64,000 nucleotides of DNA from Colletotrichum lupini (GCF_023278565.1 NC_064677.1:2232001-2296000); one strand, 5' to 3'; counted from the first letter of the stretch, positions 33,542 to 44,907 are shown. The notes: generated from the letters alone by a model not told the origin. Numbers and translations: made by a program.

Positions 33542-36500
33542 ATGGCACACAAGAGAAAACCAGACTCAATCCGACTTGGAGGTGAGAATCAGGTATGTCA
33601 TTGTCTTCTCAGGGTACCTACCATATTGGTGTAGACCCGTGGCCACACTCCTTTCGTTTCTTCTCGGCTTAAGCGGCGGGGATGGTGGGGGAACGCTTCC
33701 ATTCGAGAAGGCAAGTGCCTCCTGGCGGATGTCGCGCTCCGGCGTGCTGGGTTTAATAGAGTGGATCCCGTCAGAGCTGCCCACGTCGCGCACAGCACAG
33801 GCCCCAGGCCACGACGAGACTTCCGGGTTGCAAATCCGCTTAGTTCCAGCGCGTGTCAGCGGGTACCACTGCACCTTTTTTTCTGGTCTCCAGCGTCCCC
33901 TCGGTGCCACCCAAATTTTGAGGTGAACCCCGTGGGTGCAGGGCCAGCCTCTGCCTTTGGACCCCACTGCTAACCGCACTTTCACGACCGAAGCAGGAGC
34001 GTGTGATCCCTCCTTCACATTCACATTTTAGAGTCGCGAGATCTCCCTGCGATGAAACGTCACAAACGAGCGCATCTCTGTCTTCGTCCGACTTTCCTGC
34101 GCCATCTTCGACTCCGACCGATAGGCCTCGATCCCATACCCCACGACTAAGGTCTACTGCAGAACGCAACGAGGACGGAGCTCTGGAGAAGACTGCGCGT
34201 GCGGCAGAAGGGGCGATTGAGACTGAGGAGAGAGGCAAGCAGGCCGGTTCGCAGATCACACATGTCTGTTCCAGCCGGAATATTTTCATGAAGAAGAAAC
34301 GGCAAACGTAAGCGGCAGCGCAAATCCCACTTTCCACCAAGATTTGAACTAACATGGGGTTTGGATACCAGGTCCGAGGAGCTTCGACAACGATTCTACG
34401 ACAGCACCTGCCACTCGTTTCCCACTTACGGGTATGCCTCGATCCGAAACATACAGCGGTAAAGAGACACTGCTGACACTCACTCTTGCAGGACCTCGAA
34501 AGACGGGGTTCCCGTTCCGGATCCAATGGTGAGTCTGCCCTACAAGCAGACTAGCAGTCGGGACTGACAATGGCACAGAATTCAAGAACCAAACTGGCGT
34601 TGACTGGCGGCAAGCCTCCTGCTTTCAATAACCTTAGCAAAGACTCCAGCAAACGATCAATCGCCGAAGCCCCGAGAGTAGCCAAACGTCAAAAGGTACA
34701 ACCCGAGACTACACTAAGAGATGTCCCACCACACGCCACCCTTACAACACAGACGTTCGCTCCGCCCGTGGCATCCTCGTCGCTCTCACCGCAAACGCCC
34801 GCATTGGTCGACTTGACGCATTCGCAACGGTCGGTGGACGGGGATGCGGCTAGCAACCGCAGCACACACTCGGTAAACTCGACTGCGAGCGGAAGCGAAT
34901 TCAGAAACGTGGAAAAAGCGCACAGCGGTTCCAGTAGGGGCGGTAGGAGATCTGGCAATCGACCTCGTCCTCGAGGATTGCGAGTCAGAGACTCAAAGAA
35001 GCCCGAGGGCTATGACTGGGATGGCGAGGATGAGATCGTCCAAGACCAGCCAACACAGAATAGGCGAGCTCGTGGAGATTCGGCAGAAGCGCCCAGAAAA
35101 AAGGCTTTGCGTCAACCCCCGAGACGCGGTCAAGATGATATACAAGAGGTTTCGGAGGACGACGAACTCGCTTTCCAGACCGGGCGTAGCCGTCGAGCGG
35201 GAGATGACATCTCGGATGATGATGGAAAGTCACCAGACGCCGGCAACACAAAACGGAAGCGAGGAGACATGACCACGGTGAAATTCGAAAAGTCGCAGCC
35301 GGTCAAATCGCAGCCGGTCATATCGCAGCCGGTCATATCGCAGCAGGGCATCCCCAAGACTTTTACCCTCAAAGTTGTTCGTGCCGTATCAGGGAAGGAC
35401 ACCTTCGAGGCCAAGAAGCCAGAGGAGTGTGTTCTCCTGAAGCTCGACCAGCACTTCAGGAGCCTCATCGCTTTCGATCAGGCAGGCAGGCCTTTTTCGG
35501 AGAGAGGGTGGCTGGATGTCAAGTTGATGTTCTGTACTAAAATATTTTACAGCATCACGGGCACCCCGTTCGCGGTAATTTGGAGATCTTCTTCCTCAAA
35601 CGTAGGAGGCTTACTGGTGCTCGGCTTTGCTGAACCAGGAGATGCCCACCGCCTTGGGGACTGGGCTGAAGCCAGGGTAAAAGCCTTCACTACACAGAAG
35701 ACCGACTGTTCCCCCAAGGACAGGTATGTATTCCGGCGGGTCGCTCTCAATCTCAGGGTGCTAACAAAAAGCTAGCGAGTATCTCCAGAAGATCTATGAA
35801 AAGCAAAAAGCGATTGCGGAGAAGTGGGAGGACAAAAGAGACTCTCAGCCGGATGATATCAAGCTCCTGGAACACAAAGAGGCGATCAAGGCCAAGGCCG
35901 ATACGGTATCAGTACCGTGGACTCAGTCGAAAACCAGTCCCCCGAGCAATCCACCACTTCGCGGCAGTATGAAGGCCGAAGACTCATCGCGTTCGTCGAA
36001 GCCCGAGATTACGCCGTCACGTTCTTCAAAACCCGACACTACAACGTCTTCCTACTTCGCTCCCATCAGCCATGACACCGGGACTGAGTCTCGACAGGCC
36101 AAGGAATCGCCCAGGGAAGCAAGGAGCACCGCCAGACGAGTCCAGGAATCTTCTCTTGGCATGCCCAAACGCAAATCCCCAAGCCCCGTCTCGTGGATAC
36201 AGCAAAACCCTGATTGGGACAAGATATGGAACGAGAAGCCGCTTATTTTCCCAGCTACGGGAAAGAACAGAGCGTCAGTCTATCGTGATGATATTTCGCG
36301 CCTGGAAGAAGGAGAATACCTGAACGACAATCTCATTGGTTTCTACCTACGGTACCTTCAAGTTCACCTGGAAAAGCAGAATAAAAAACTTTCCGACCGT
36401 ATCTACATTATGAACACTTACTTCTATCCAAAACTGACTGACACCAAGGCGGGCCGGGGGATCAACTACGAAGGCGTCAAATCCTGGACTGCAAAGGTCG

Positions 36501-38452
36501 ACCTTTTCGCCTACGACTACATCGTGGTGCCCGTCAATGAGAGTGCTCACTGGTATCTGGCAATCATCTGTCATCCATCCAAGCTGCTCAAGACAGATGA
36601 CGGTGAACCCGAAGTCAAAGATGGCAAATCTCTAGATGATTTTAAAGAAGAATTAAAGGGAACCCCAGAGGAGAAACCAGTAGGGTCGGACGAAGGCATG
36701 GTTTCTACTGTTGGCGAGCAAGTCGAACTGATGAGTCTGGAAGAGAGCCAACCTGGGGAAGAAGAGAAGAAGGAAGAGCCGAGGCCTGGGAAGAAAGACA
36801 AGGGACCGTCTACGAAGCAACGTCAAGTACGCAAAAGCACGGGAATCGCTTTTCGGAAGCAGGATCCCACAGAAGCCAGAGTCATCACTCTTGACTCTCT
36901 CGGCGTCGGGCACTCCCCTACTTGCGGCAATCTGAAGGCCTACCTCGTCCAAGAAGCCAAAGATAAGCGCAACATGGCAATCGAACCACCTGGTACCTTT
37001 GGATTGACGGCAAAGAAAATCCCCGAGCAGGAAGATCACGCAAGTTGCGGCGCATTTCTCCTGGGCTACATGCGTGAGTTCCTGAAGGACCCTGACAGCG
37101 TGGTCACCAAAATAGTTCGTAAGGAGCGGCTAGATTGGGACATCACGTCCCCCGCGATGCGAAGCGAACTCCGTACCATCATTATCGAACAGAGGAAACT
37201 ACAGAATGCCACCTTGGCGGCAGAGAGGAAAGCTAAGCGCATGTCTACTGGACAGCCTACTCCCGGCATCCTGCCAGATGAACGTCAAGAGAGCGAGCTT
37301 GCGCCCCCGAGAACTCCTCAGCCAGTGGCTGACGTGCCAAAGAATCCGTCATCCACTGTCAAAGGGTCTCCAGCCATAGGCCTGCCTCCCAACAATGGCA
37401 TCAGCCCGCCGGCGAAAATCGAGGGAGGCGACGCAACCTCTCTCTCTGAAGATCCCGATTCTTCGAAGCAGGGTAAATTTACCACTACTGGGATCGAGGA
37501 AGTCTCGGGCATTGCTCAACCCGTAGGAGTCAAGGAAGGCCCGAGGATGGAGAAGACGCCGCAGGTCGAGCCCAATGCACAGCATATCGAAGCTTGTGAA
37601 CCTGGCCCGGCAGCCGAGCGCTCTGTATTACCTGGCAACACCATTCTCCCGACCAACGAGCAATGCGACGTGATGCGGACTCTCGTGGACAGTTTCGAGC
37701 CGCCAGCGACGCCAATTCGGGAGGCATCGCGCAGCGGCAACTCAACTGGAGGTCGGTTCAGAACCAGTCCTCGCAGAACAAGTCCTCGTTTTTCAAGAAC
37801 CAAGCTGGTCGAGGTGGACGAGAACCAAATGCTCTCCGCACTGAAATCGACGCCGGCTCAGCCTTCCGATCAAGTGGTACCAGGTTCTCGAAGTTCAAAA
37901 AAGAAACCGGGCAACAGTCACAAGATGTTACAGCCGCTTGCGTCTTCACCAGCCCAGTCTGCCGAGCAAAGAAAGGCAGCTGTCCGGGGTTTTAAGAGGA
38001 AACTCAGTATCAGTGAGGAAATACTATGCGAACTGTCTTCTCCACCGCCCAAGGCCGCTCGCAAGGATGAAAAGCCTGAATCACAACCTCAGAAGGGTGA
38101 CTCGCCGAGCCAACAACTGCTCGGTGAATTGCAATCTTCCGGCGAGTCGATGCCAGGGCAGAGCCTCACATCCGGGACGGATGCCAGAATGCAAGAGAGC
38201 ATCATTATCGAAGACGCGGAAGCTCCAAAGACGTCGCCTCGGACGTTGACAAACACTATCACGCAGAAGAGTTCTTACTCTGAGGTCAAGTCGCCGCCTC
38301 GGTCTACTAAAAAGAGGAAGCAGCCTTCTCCGCAAGACCAGCGAGCAAGGAATAGGGCGATACCGAGCATCGAGCGGGACGCCGAGAGCTCATTCAACAA
38401 AATCCAGAGGCCTGCGAACGGCTCTGAGACGGTGGATCTAACCGTGAACTGA
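33542..38452 (+). CDS. Ulp2/SENP6-7-like SUMO protease with split catalytic domain
   Basis: Cysteine protease of the C48 (Ulp1/SENP) family, predicted to cut SUMO from proteins or SUMO chains in the nucleus. Exons are 33542-33592, 33997-34307, 34372-34431, 34492-34528, 34579-35723 and 35776-38452, giving 1426 residues with all phases closing. The catalytic domain begins near residue 640 (YLNDNLIGFYLRYLQ...NTYFYPKL) and shows H793 in SAHWYLAII, D908 in VITLDSLG, Q953 in IPEQEDHASCG and C959. About 115 acidic and charged residues separate His from Asp, as in Ulp2/SENP6/7. The residue before the catalytic Cys is Ser rather than the common Asp. Long disordered flanks contain basic patches, and a 5-residue repeat lies at 35293-35345. 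The 5' end is less sure: exon 1 is 51 nt and intron 1 is 404 nt, chosen because donor GTATGT, branch site GCTAAC and phase all fit. Confidence 0.85.
35293..35345 (+). repeat. 15-bp coding minisatellite in the SUMO protease gene
   Basis: Three copies of a 15-bp unit (tcgcagccggtcaaa, then two tcgcagccggtcata) and a partial fourth encode the pentapeptide repeat SQPV(K/I). The repeat is in frame in the disordered region upstream of the protease domain, so copy-number change would not break the frame. SQPVI resembles a hydrophobic patch of the kind found in SUMO-interacting motifs, but that is only inference. Confidence 0.9.
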
Positions 38453-38836
38453 GCAGGAACCGAACCATGATACCCCGTTAAGTAACGATTGAGGAGAGGC
38501 GGAGACAAAGAAGCGGTTGGATCTGTCGTGGAGGTTGGCAGATGAGAGATACAGCGTTCGTTTTCCTGGACTGGTTGGCGCGAAGGCGTTCGTCCAAATA
38601 GTGTGTAATGGCATAGCTATGTCCTCATACCCATAGAACGTTGCATGGCGTCCCAAGCACATCAAAGAGATAGACATTTTTTTTCTCGAAGAGTGGCTGC
38701 AATTTTTTACGTCGCTTTGACAGAGAGTAGAGGCTCATCTCGTAGTTCGTACATTGTGGTACAAGATCCTCTATAAGTAAGTGCTTTTTTCCCCAAACGC
38801 CCCTCTCCTAAAGGGAACATCTCTATATGCTTTTCT
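38453..38836. terminator. Convergent 3' ends of the SUMO protease gene and rrp9
   Basis: This 384-bp stretch separates two facing stop codons. It carries AT-rich segments including T-runs at 38679-38686 and 38704-38709 that fit fungal polyadenylation regions. No gene is present. Confidence 0.5.
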
Positions 38837-40642
38837 TTACTCGCTTCCCGAATCCGATGCATCATTATGGTTACCGTTGACTTCCGGTTTTTTCACCACC
38901 TTTGGCACCTCAAACACGTATCCTCCGTTCTTGGCGGTGCCCTTGCGCATCTGCCACCTGCCCAACCTGTGCTCTTTGCCTACTGCTGCTACGACACAGA
39001 TGCCATCCTGCCCGCGCTCTCCGCGTTCAAAGATGGCAATGTCGTTGATCACGCCCTTCAAGCCGCCAGCGGCACCTTCTGACTTGCCCTTGGCAGCCTT
39101 TGAGGCCTGCTGCTCGGCTTCTGATGTGAGGATCCCCGCCTCCTCGAGCTTCCTCTTGTCCTCGCTTAGACGCCATACCCGTATGCAGCCGTCCCAACTG
39201 CCGCTGAGGATAACGTCCGAGTACGGGATCGACTTGAGCGCTGTGATCCACCGCGGTTGCGGCGGCGGCACCATGCTGGGATCTGGGTTGTGGTCGGCCG
39301 AGACCTCGTCCGGCCGGAGGGGCTGTTCCAGGCCGTGGGCCATGGGGAAGATGTGGAGGGGCTTCTTTTTCGTGACGCTCCAGAGAGCCAGGGAGCCGTT
39401 GTCGCTGCCGGTGACGAAGAGCTCGTCGTCGATCATGGCCACGCGGTCCATGCTGCCCTCGTGCGGGAGGGAGCGCGGGTCAACGTCTGGCCGGGACTTT
39501 TTGTCCACCGCGCCGCCGCGGAAGACGAGCTGCGTCTCTTCTGCAACCTTCCACAGGCGTGCTGTCCTATCGCGGGCGCCTACGCTCACGCAGCGCTCCT
39601 GGGCGAGGGCGTCAATGTCGACAATCTCGTCCTGGTGGCCGAATAGCGTCTCAATGTAGGCGAGCTCGTCCAGACTCCAGACCTTGACCGTGCGGTCTTT
39701 TGAACACGAGTACAGCTGGTTTGTGCCGCGGCGGAATGCAAGGCCGGTGACGGCGTCGCGGTGGTGGGTGAAGACGCGGAGGGGCTTGAGGGTCTCGGCG
39801 TCGTAGATGATGAGCCTGCGGTCCTGGCCGCCCGTGACGACGTATTTGCCGTCGGGCGACGCCGCGACGCAGAGTATCTTTTCGACGTGGCGCTGGTACG
39901 ACTTCTTCTGGGCCTGGGCCAGGTTGCCCCTCAGCCAGTTCTCGAGCTCGGGTCTCTTGCGCGGCGGCGCTGGCGGCTTCTTGGGCTTCTTCTTGGTCGT
40001 CTGCGGGAACTGGTGCTGGGGCAGGTCCTGTATCCTCCACTTGTGCAGGTACATGTCCTTGGTGGTGGTGTAGGCGTAGGGCGCGTTGACGGCGACTGAG
40101 GTGAAGGTCTCGGTGTTGTTGCGGAAGAAGGACGAGGTCGCCCGGTCAAAGGCGAGCTCGTCGACGAGGGTGCGGTAGACTTTTCCCTTGGACTCGGCCA
40201 CGTCCTCTTGTAACCTCTCGTTGATCAAGTCGCGATCAATGTCGGCGGCGTCGAACCCCACCTCGTCCACCTGCTGCTTGACGTTCTCGAGGTACCGTTC
40301 GGCGAGCCTCAGCCGGCGCTCGGCGGCCGTCTCGCCCGCGTTGTCTTCGTCGTCGGAAGAGGAGCCATTGTCGCTCTCCTCCGGGGCGGAGACTATGCTT
40401 TCGAGGTCAGAGTCGCTGCCTGAGATCGATTCGTCGTCGTCGTCGCGCTCATTTCGCTTCTTGGAGGCTGGTGCTGACGCTGTCGGCTTCTTGCCTTTGC
40501 TGCCGCCTTTGGCCGGTGCAGCAGATTTCGGAGGGGCTCTGTTAGACGTCTTTGAAGCGGCAATTCGCTTCTTGGGGGCCGCGGGGCCGTCTGTTCGCTT
40601 GCGTTTCTTGTTGGCGCCGGGTATCGTGAAGAAAGACGACAT
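38837..40642 (-). CDS. rrp9: Rrp9/U3-55K WD40 protein of the U3 snoRNP
   Basis: WD40-repeat component of the U3 small nucleolar ribonucleoprotein needed for 18S rRNA processing in the nucleolus. It is a single uninterrupted 601-codon frame. The N-terminus MSSFFTIPGANKKRKRT is followed by Lys/Arg-rich nuclear or nucleolar signals and an acidic Ser/Asp/Glu tract (about residues 65-105). The family segment RRLRLAERYLENVKQQVDEVGFDAADID, then DLINERLQEDVAESKGKVYR, identifies Rrp9. WD repeats follow from about residue 160 to 560, with KILCVAASPDGKYVVTGGQDRRLIIYD, VTGLAFRRGTNQLYSCSKDRTVKVWSLDEL, DIDALAQERCVSVGARDRTARLWK and ILSGSWDGCIRVWRL. It diverges from pre1 with a short shared upstream region. 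Confidence 0.95.
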   Translation of the reverse strand: MSSFFTIPGANKKRKRTDGPAAPKKRIAASKTSNRAPPKSAAPAKGGSKGKKPTASAPASKKRNERDDDDESISGSDSDLESIVSAPEESDNGSSSDDEDNAGETAAERRLRLAERYLENVKQQVDEVGFDAADIDRDLINERLQEDVAESKGKVYRTLVDELAFDRATSSFFRNNTETFTSVAVNAPYAYTTTKDMYLHKWRIQDLPQHQFPQTTKKKPKKPPAPPRKRPELENWLRGNLAQAQKKSYQRHVEKILCVAASPDGKYVVTGGQDRRLIIYDAETLKPLRVFTHHRDAVTGLAFRRGTNQLYSCSKDRTVKVWSLDELAYIETLFGHQDEIVDIDALAQERCVSVGARDRTARLWKVAEETQLVFRGGAVDKKSRPDVDPRSLPHEGSMDRVAMIDDELFVTGSDNGSLALWSVTKKKPLHIFPMAHGLEQPLRPDEVSADHNPDPSMVPPPQPRWITALKSIPYSDVILSGSWDGCIRVWRLSEDKRKLEEAGILTSEAEQQASKAAKGKSEGAAGGLKGVINDIAIFERGERGQDGICVVAAVGKEHRLGRWQMRKGTAKNGGYVFEVPKVVKKPEVNGNHNDASDSGSE

Positions 40643-41074
40643 TGTGGGCGGTAGAGAGAGCGCCGTTCGCTATGCTTTGCCTGGGAATCTGGGCAAACAA
40701 CTTTCCGTCCTGGCCCGCCTACATTGACGATATTTTTTTTTTCGCCTGGCTGCTCGAGGTGGGCTTGCCAGAAAAAAAAAGTTCGGTGGGTACGTATCTC
40801 GGAGAATCAGATAGCAGTGTGGGGTGTGGATGTACCCAATCATGAGTGAGTTAAGCAGGGGTGGTTTTTCCGGGCGGGCAGCGGTCTAGCTAGGCAGAAT
40901 CCGCCCAGGACGGCCCATCCGTTCAGGCTGTAGCTTGACTGCGCGTTCCGGGGGGTAGCTCGAAGGCAGGTCGAAGGCTGACGAACAACCGACATTCAAC
41001 ACCAACGAACGCAACATCACCAACGTTTTCTCCCACAGCAAACCAAGCAGACCAAAACCAGAACCACAGTCAAA
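40643..41074. promoter_or_regulatory. Short divergent promoter of rrp9 and pre1
   Basis: Only 432 bases separate the start codons of the ribosome-biogenesis gene and the proteasome gene, which suggests shared upstream control. It contains T/A runs near 40730-40742 and 40771-40780 and a purine/A-rich stretch before the pre1 start. I could not assign a specific proteasome-type regulatory box. Confidence 0.5.
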
Positions 41075-41988
41075 ATGTGAGATACCAGCTCCTCGATTAT
41101 CTGCTCGTCGGAGATGCAGTGAGCTAATATGGAGTGCGATTGACAGGGAGGTACTACTGGGTATCACGGGCAAGGACTTCACCATCATTGCAGCTTCCAA
41201 AGCTGCCATGCGCGGTGCAACGGTCCTGAAGACTGCCGACGACAAGACGAGATCCCTGAACAAGCACACACTGATCGCATACTCTGGAGAGTCTGGTGAT
41301 ACCGGTTAGTCTCCTGCATCATAGAGCTCCAAACCCCGCCGGAGATGGAGGGGCGAGCATCGAATTCAACCCCTCTACCCAGTTCGGTCACGATATACGA
41401 GCTTCGATGTGCTGACCCGAACTCTACAATGTATAGTGCAATTCGCCGACTACATCCAAGCAAACTCCCAGCTCTACTCGATGCGCAATGAGACAGACCT
41501 GTCCCCCTCTGGCCTCGCCAACTTCGTTCGTGGCGAGCTTGCCTCGAGCTTGCGGTCGCGGAAGCCGTACAACGTCAACCTGCTCCTCGGCGGCGTCGAC
41601 CCCATCACACAGAAGCCCGCGCTGTACTGGCTGGACTACCTTGCGTCATTGGCGCCCCTCCCATACGCCGCCCACGGCTACGCACAGTACGTTGACCAGC
41701 ACTGGAGCTTCTCGGTGAAGCTCCTTCAGCCAAGCTCCCGAGCTAGAATCAAGGAGTCGTTGGGGCTAATTTGGTGATGCAAACAGATACTACTGCCTGT
41801 CAATCCTCGATAAACACCACCACCCCGATATCACGCTAGGCCAGGGCATCAAGATCCTTAACCTGTGCACGGATGAGCTCAAGAGACGGTTACCCATCGA
41901 CTTCAAGGGCATGACGGTCAAGGCTGTGACTAAGGACGGAATCGTGGACATAGAGTTCGATGACGACAAGGTGGTGAAGGCTGCTTGA
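41075..41988 (+). CDS. pre1: 20S proteasome beta-4 subunit (Pre1/PSMB2)
   Basis: Non-catalytic beta-4 subunit of the 20S proteasome core. Exons are 41075-41076, 41147-41304, 41437-41686 and 41787-41988, giving 203 residues with phases closing. The ATG is itself split: exon 1 contributes only AT and exon 2 supplies the G, after donor GTGAGA and acceptor GACAG. The protein starts [18 protein letters not shown], as in PSMB2 (MEYLLGIQG). It continues with [77 protein letters not shown] and a typical C-terminal domain. Beta-4 subunits keep their N-terminus and have no catalytic Thr1, consistent with this sequence. The identity is firm. The split start codon is read from splice signals and should be confirmed with RNA data. 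Confidence 0.95.
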
Positions 41989-44907
41989 GGTGGCTGAGAT
42001 GCGGATGCGATGACGGGAAATGAGGGGCCTTTTGGGACTGTGGTGCGAGGGAGCATCAGAGAACAAGAGAGAAAGAGGCCATAACCAGCAAAACTGTACT
42101 ACTAGACCGGGCTGGTAAATGATACAGGCATCAGTTCTATCACGACAAAATGCCATTCCTGGAGAGACGTTGTCCCGTGCTTCATCTAGTATGAGATATG
42201 CTGATGCGATTCAAGATGGGATCATCGGCACGGGGAAACACAAGACGGCATTGTTTATGAAGAAGCGGGATTATGCCATTCTCTTCCGGCCGACACAGGG
42301 CAGTCCCGAATTCGGGCTTGCCCGTGCTCGACAGCAGTGTGATGGTTGCTGTATCAGTCTACCGTCGTAGTGGGAGCGACTCAGTCAAGTGTTGGGAAGC
42401 AAACGGAAAGCGAGGGAGGGTGGTTAGTCCAAGCGGTGAGGTCACGGTTTTCCCATAGGTACGGTTCCAGAAAGGCGTCCAAGGTCCTGAAACGGGTGCC
42501 GGGCCGCTCACTTTCCAGAAGAAAAGCAGTGGTCGGAACCGCTCGAATCGTTCGGTTCCTTTACCTTGAGGAACCTGGGAAGTTTGGCGCTTCAGCCGAG
42601 AGCCAGCCCCAGGTATCTATCTCATCCAATGTCTCGCGTGTTTTATACGCAGTAAGGATGTCGTCGATTCCTTTTGGACTGAAGATGAGGGATGTATGTG
42701 ATTGACTGGGCGGATGATGTTCCGGCCGGTTGACCGATCCACAGGTTCAGACACTGAGACGGCAAGACCCCCCCTGCCGGATGTACCGTTGTAACTTGTA
42801 TCTTTGAACCCCTCCGGCGTTTGACTCGCACCATTCGCCTTTTGACCCTTCAGACCTTGGATGTTTCCCTGTCTTTTTTGGTGGCTGACTAGTCGCGCAT
42901 CGATTCTTTATTGGTTTATGAGTTGCATCTGGCGGATTCGGCGGCTCCGATGTTTGTTCGACGACGACGCTTGAAGCATTTTTCCTTCCCCTTTTCGCGG
43001 TCTTCTATCGGTGTTCTATGCAGGTTCGAATTTTACATTGACATCTCTTGTGCTGTGGTATCGGGGTTTTCAGGAAACTGGTGCACCGCCACCGGAAGAC
43101 TTTAGAAGCGAAGCCTTTGCGGGTGGCCCCCACGAAATGACGTCTTTCAGTACTGGCGGGCGTGATCTAAGGCTTCTTCTACCCAAACATGCCTTCGCCA
43201 TGAGAACCATGCGTCTGCTCTCCAATGGAAATAATCCGCTGATGGAGACCGAGTGCCAAACCTATATCCTCAATTTTGCTGCTCCAATGGGCACCAGTCT
43301 CCGCACACAGATGGATGGTTTAGGGAGCCCGTCGGAAAGCAAGGTCCCAGTCGTTCTGTTTGTGGTCATGGTGCAGTGAAATGTCACCAAACAGAACAGG
43401 CCAAGTGGGTGACAAAATCGATTTGCGCGCGACACATCCGACAAGCAGTTCCACCGCTATTATCAACAGCATTGATAATTGAATGAAATGTATTTCTCCA
43501 CGTATGTACCTAAGAAAATTTTGATATAATCCAAGTCGTCCATGACCAGGGTTACAGCCAAGGCTTTCTTACGATCACGAAGTCAAGAGGCAAAAAGGAA
43601 TGGGAGAAGAGGCCTGCAAGTGAGCGACAAAATCGATTTCCTGCTATTCATCTTGATAAGTCCCCTTTCACTATCATATCATTATTATTACCTTTCTATA
43701 TCTTATCGCCACTTGAAGTCCAATCTCCAGCCTTCCATATCCATACCATCGACTTGCGGGGCACCCTGTAACCCCGAGCTTCATGTCTTGTTTCTTCCCG
43801 TCTGCGGATACAAACGCTAGTCTGGCCCGGCCACCAATAAACCAGCCCCAGGACTGCGTACCCAGCCAAGAAATCACCTCATTTAGGTAGGTACCAGCCT
43901 TCTGCAATAATCCTCACTTCGACGTGTTGGCCATGGAATAATCCAGAGTTGGCCGGCACGAGGGAGCGCCAAATTCAAACTTGCACGCAGTAACAGGATC
44001 GGAACACCCAGCCGTGTTGGACTCCAAGGGTCGGGTCCGTTCATGCGCGGGCCGTAGCGATGGATGGACGTGACGTTTGTTCACCTCAGCTGAGGTAAGG
44101 GCACTCGAGCACGTTGCACCCTCCCACCGGTACGTACCGACGTTATTCTTCGTCGGTATCTCCTTCTGCGGTGTCCAGCCAAAAGACTGTCGCTGGATTG
44201 GTTCCCGCTCCCTCCCTCCTCTTCAGCCCAAGAAGAAGGCGATGAAATAGTGACTCAGGAAAAAAAAATTTAGTACGAAGGGGATGGAAAACCTGGATGG
44301 TTGTTGGTTGGAGAGAGTTTAGCGTGGCCTGTCACCTCACATGTCATCATACTTCTGGCCCCTTCACCCTGTAGAAAGCAAGCACATGCTACACGTCCTC
44401 GAGGGTGGCCAATCCGGTGCTTTGCTTATCCACCCCCTGGGCGGGCTGTAGCGGCTGAGAGGGAGCCTGAAGCCTGTCGTGCGCTCTCACTATCTATTTC
44501 CCGTAAGGTAAGGTAAGGTAGGTTCTCATGGTTCCTTACTCCTGAGTCCTGACGGATTTCTTGCCTGCTTGAAGCCTGAGCGGGTGGCAGGCGTGTGCCC
44601 CAGGAACTTACCTTACCTTAGGAACTTGGAAGTAAGCACGTAAGGTCGGGTGCCTCAAGATGGAAGGCAGGCACTGGCTGTGCTCCTGTCCAGGCCAGGC
44701 CCAGTCCAGTCGAGGCAAGGGCAGCCCGTAGACTCTCATCACCGCGGAGTGCAAACAAGGGAAGGAACGCCTCCCCAAATTTTTGCGGGAGGGAAGGTAT
44801 GGTTGGGGTGCGTGGGTGCCATGGCCAGCAGCGCCCAGTGCTGACGGAGCCAGGTTGGCAGGGGTGTGTGGCCTTTCTGGTGGATTCCGACACAATCTCA
44901 AACCGAA
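41989..44907. other. Gene-free stretch between pre1 and the ded1 leader
   Basis: About 2.9 kb of ordinary composition without a recognisable gene. It holds the pre1 3' end and the distal ded1 promoter. Seen in it are a perfect 14-bp palindrome (acctcagctgaggt) at 44083-44096, a TGACGT word near 44070, and TAAGG-type short repeats around 44500-44630 in both orientations. Open frames are short and without motifs. Confidence 0.5.
44500..44626. repeat. Inverted TAAGG/CCTTA short-repeat pair
   Basis: Four overlapping GTAAG/GTAGG units at about 44501-44522 face CTTACCTTACCTTAG at about 44607-44622, so the two arms could pair with a loop of about 85 bases. Related AGGTAAGG and GGTAGGTA words recur in other intergenic regions of the window (for example 44093-44100, 43886-43893 and 53357-53370). 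Confidence 0.65.

Noticed and set aside
38781..39659. 292-codon plus-strand frame opposite rrp9
   Set aside because: Shadow of the rrp9 WD40 coding sequence; no motif.
43015..43040. AGGTTCGAATT word resembling a tRNA B box
   Set aside because: No matching A box, acceptor stem or cloverleaf around it; the conserved C after the T-loop is missing.
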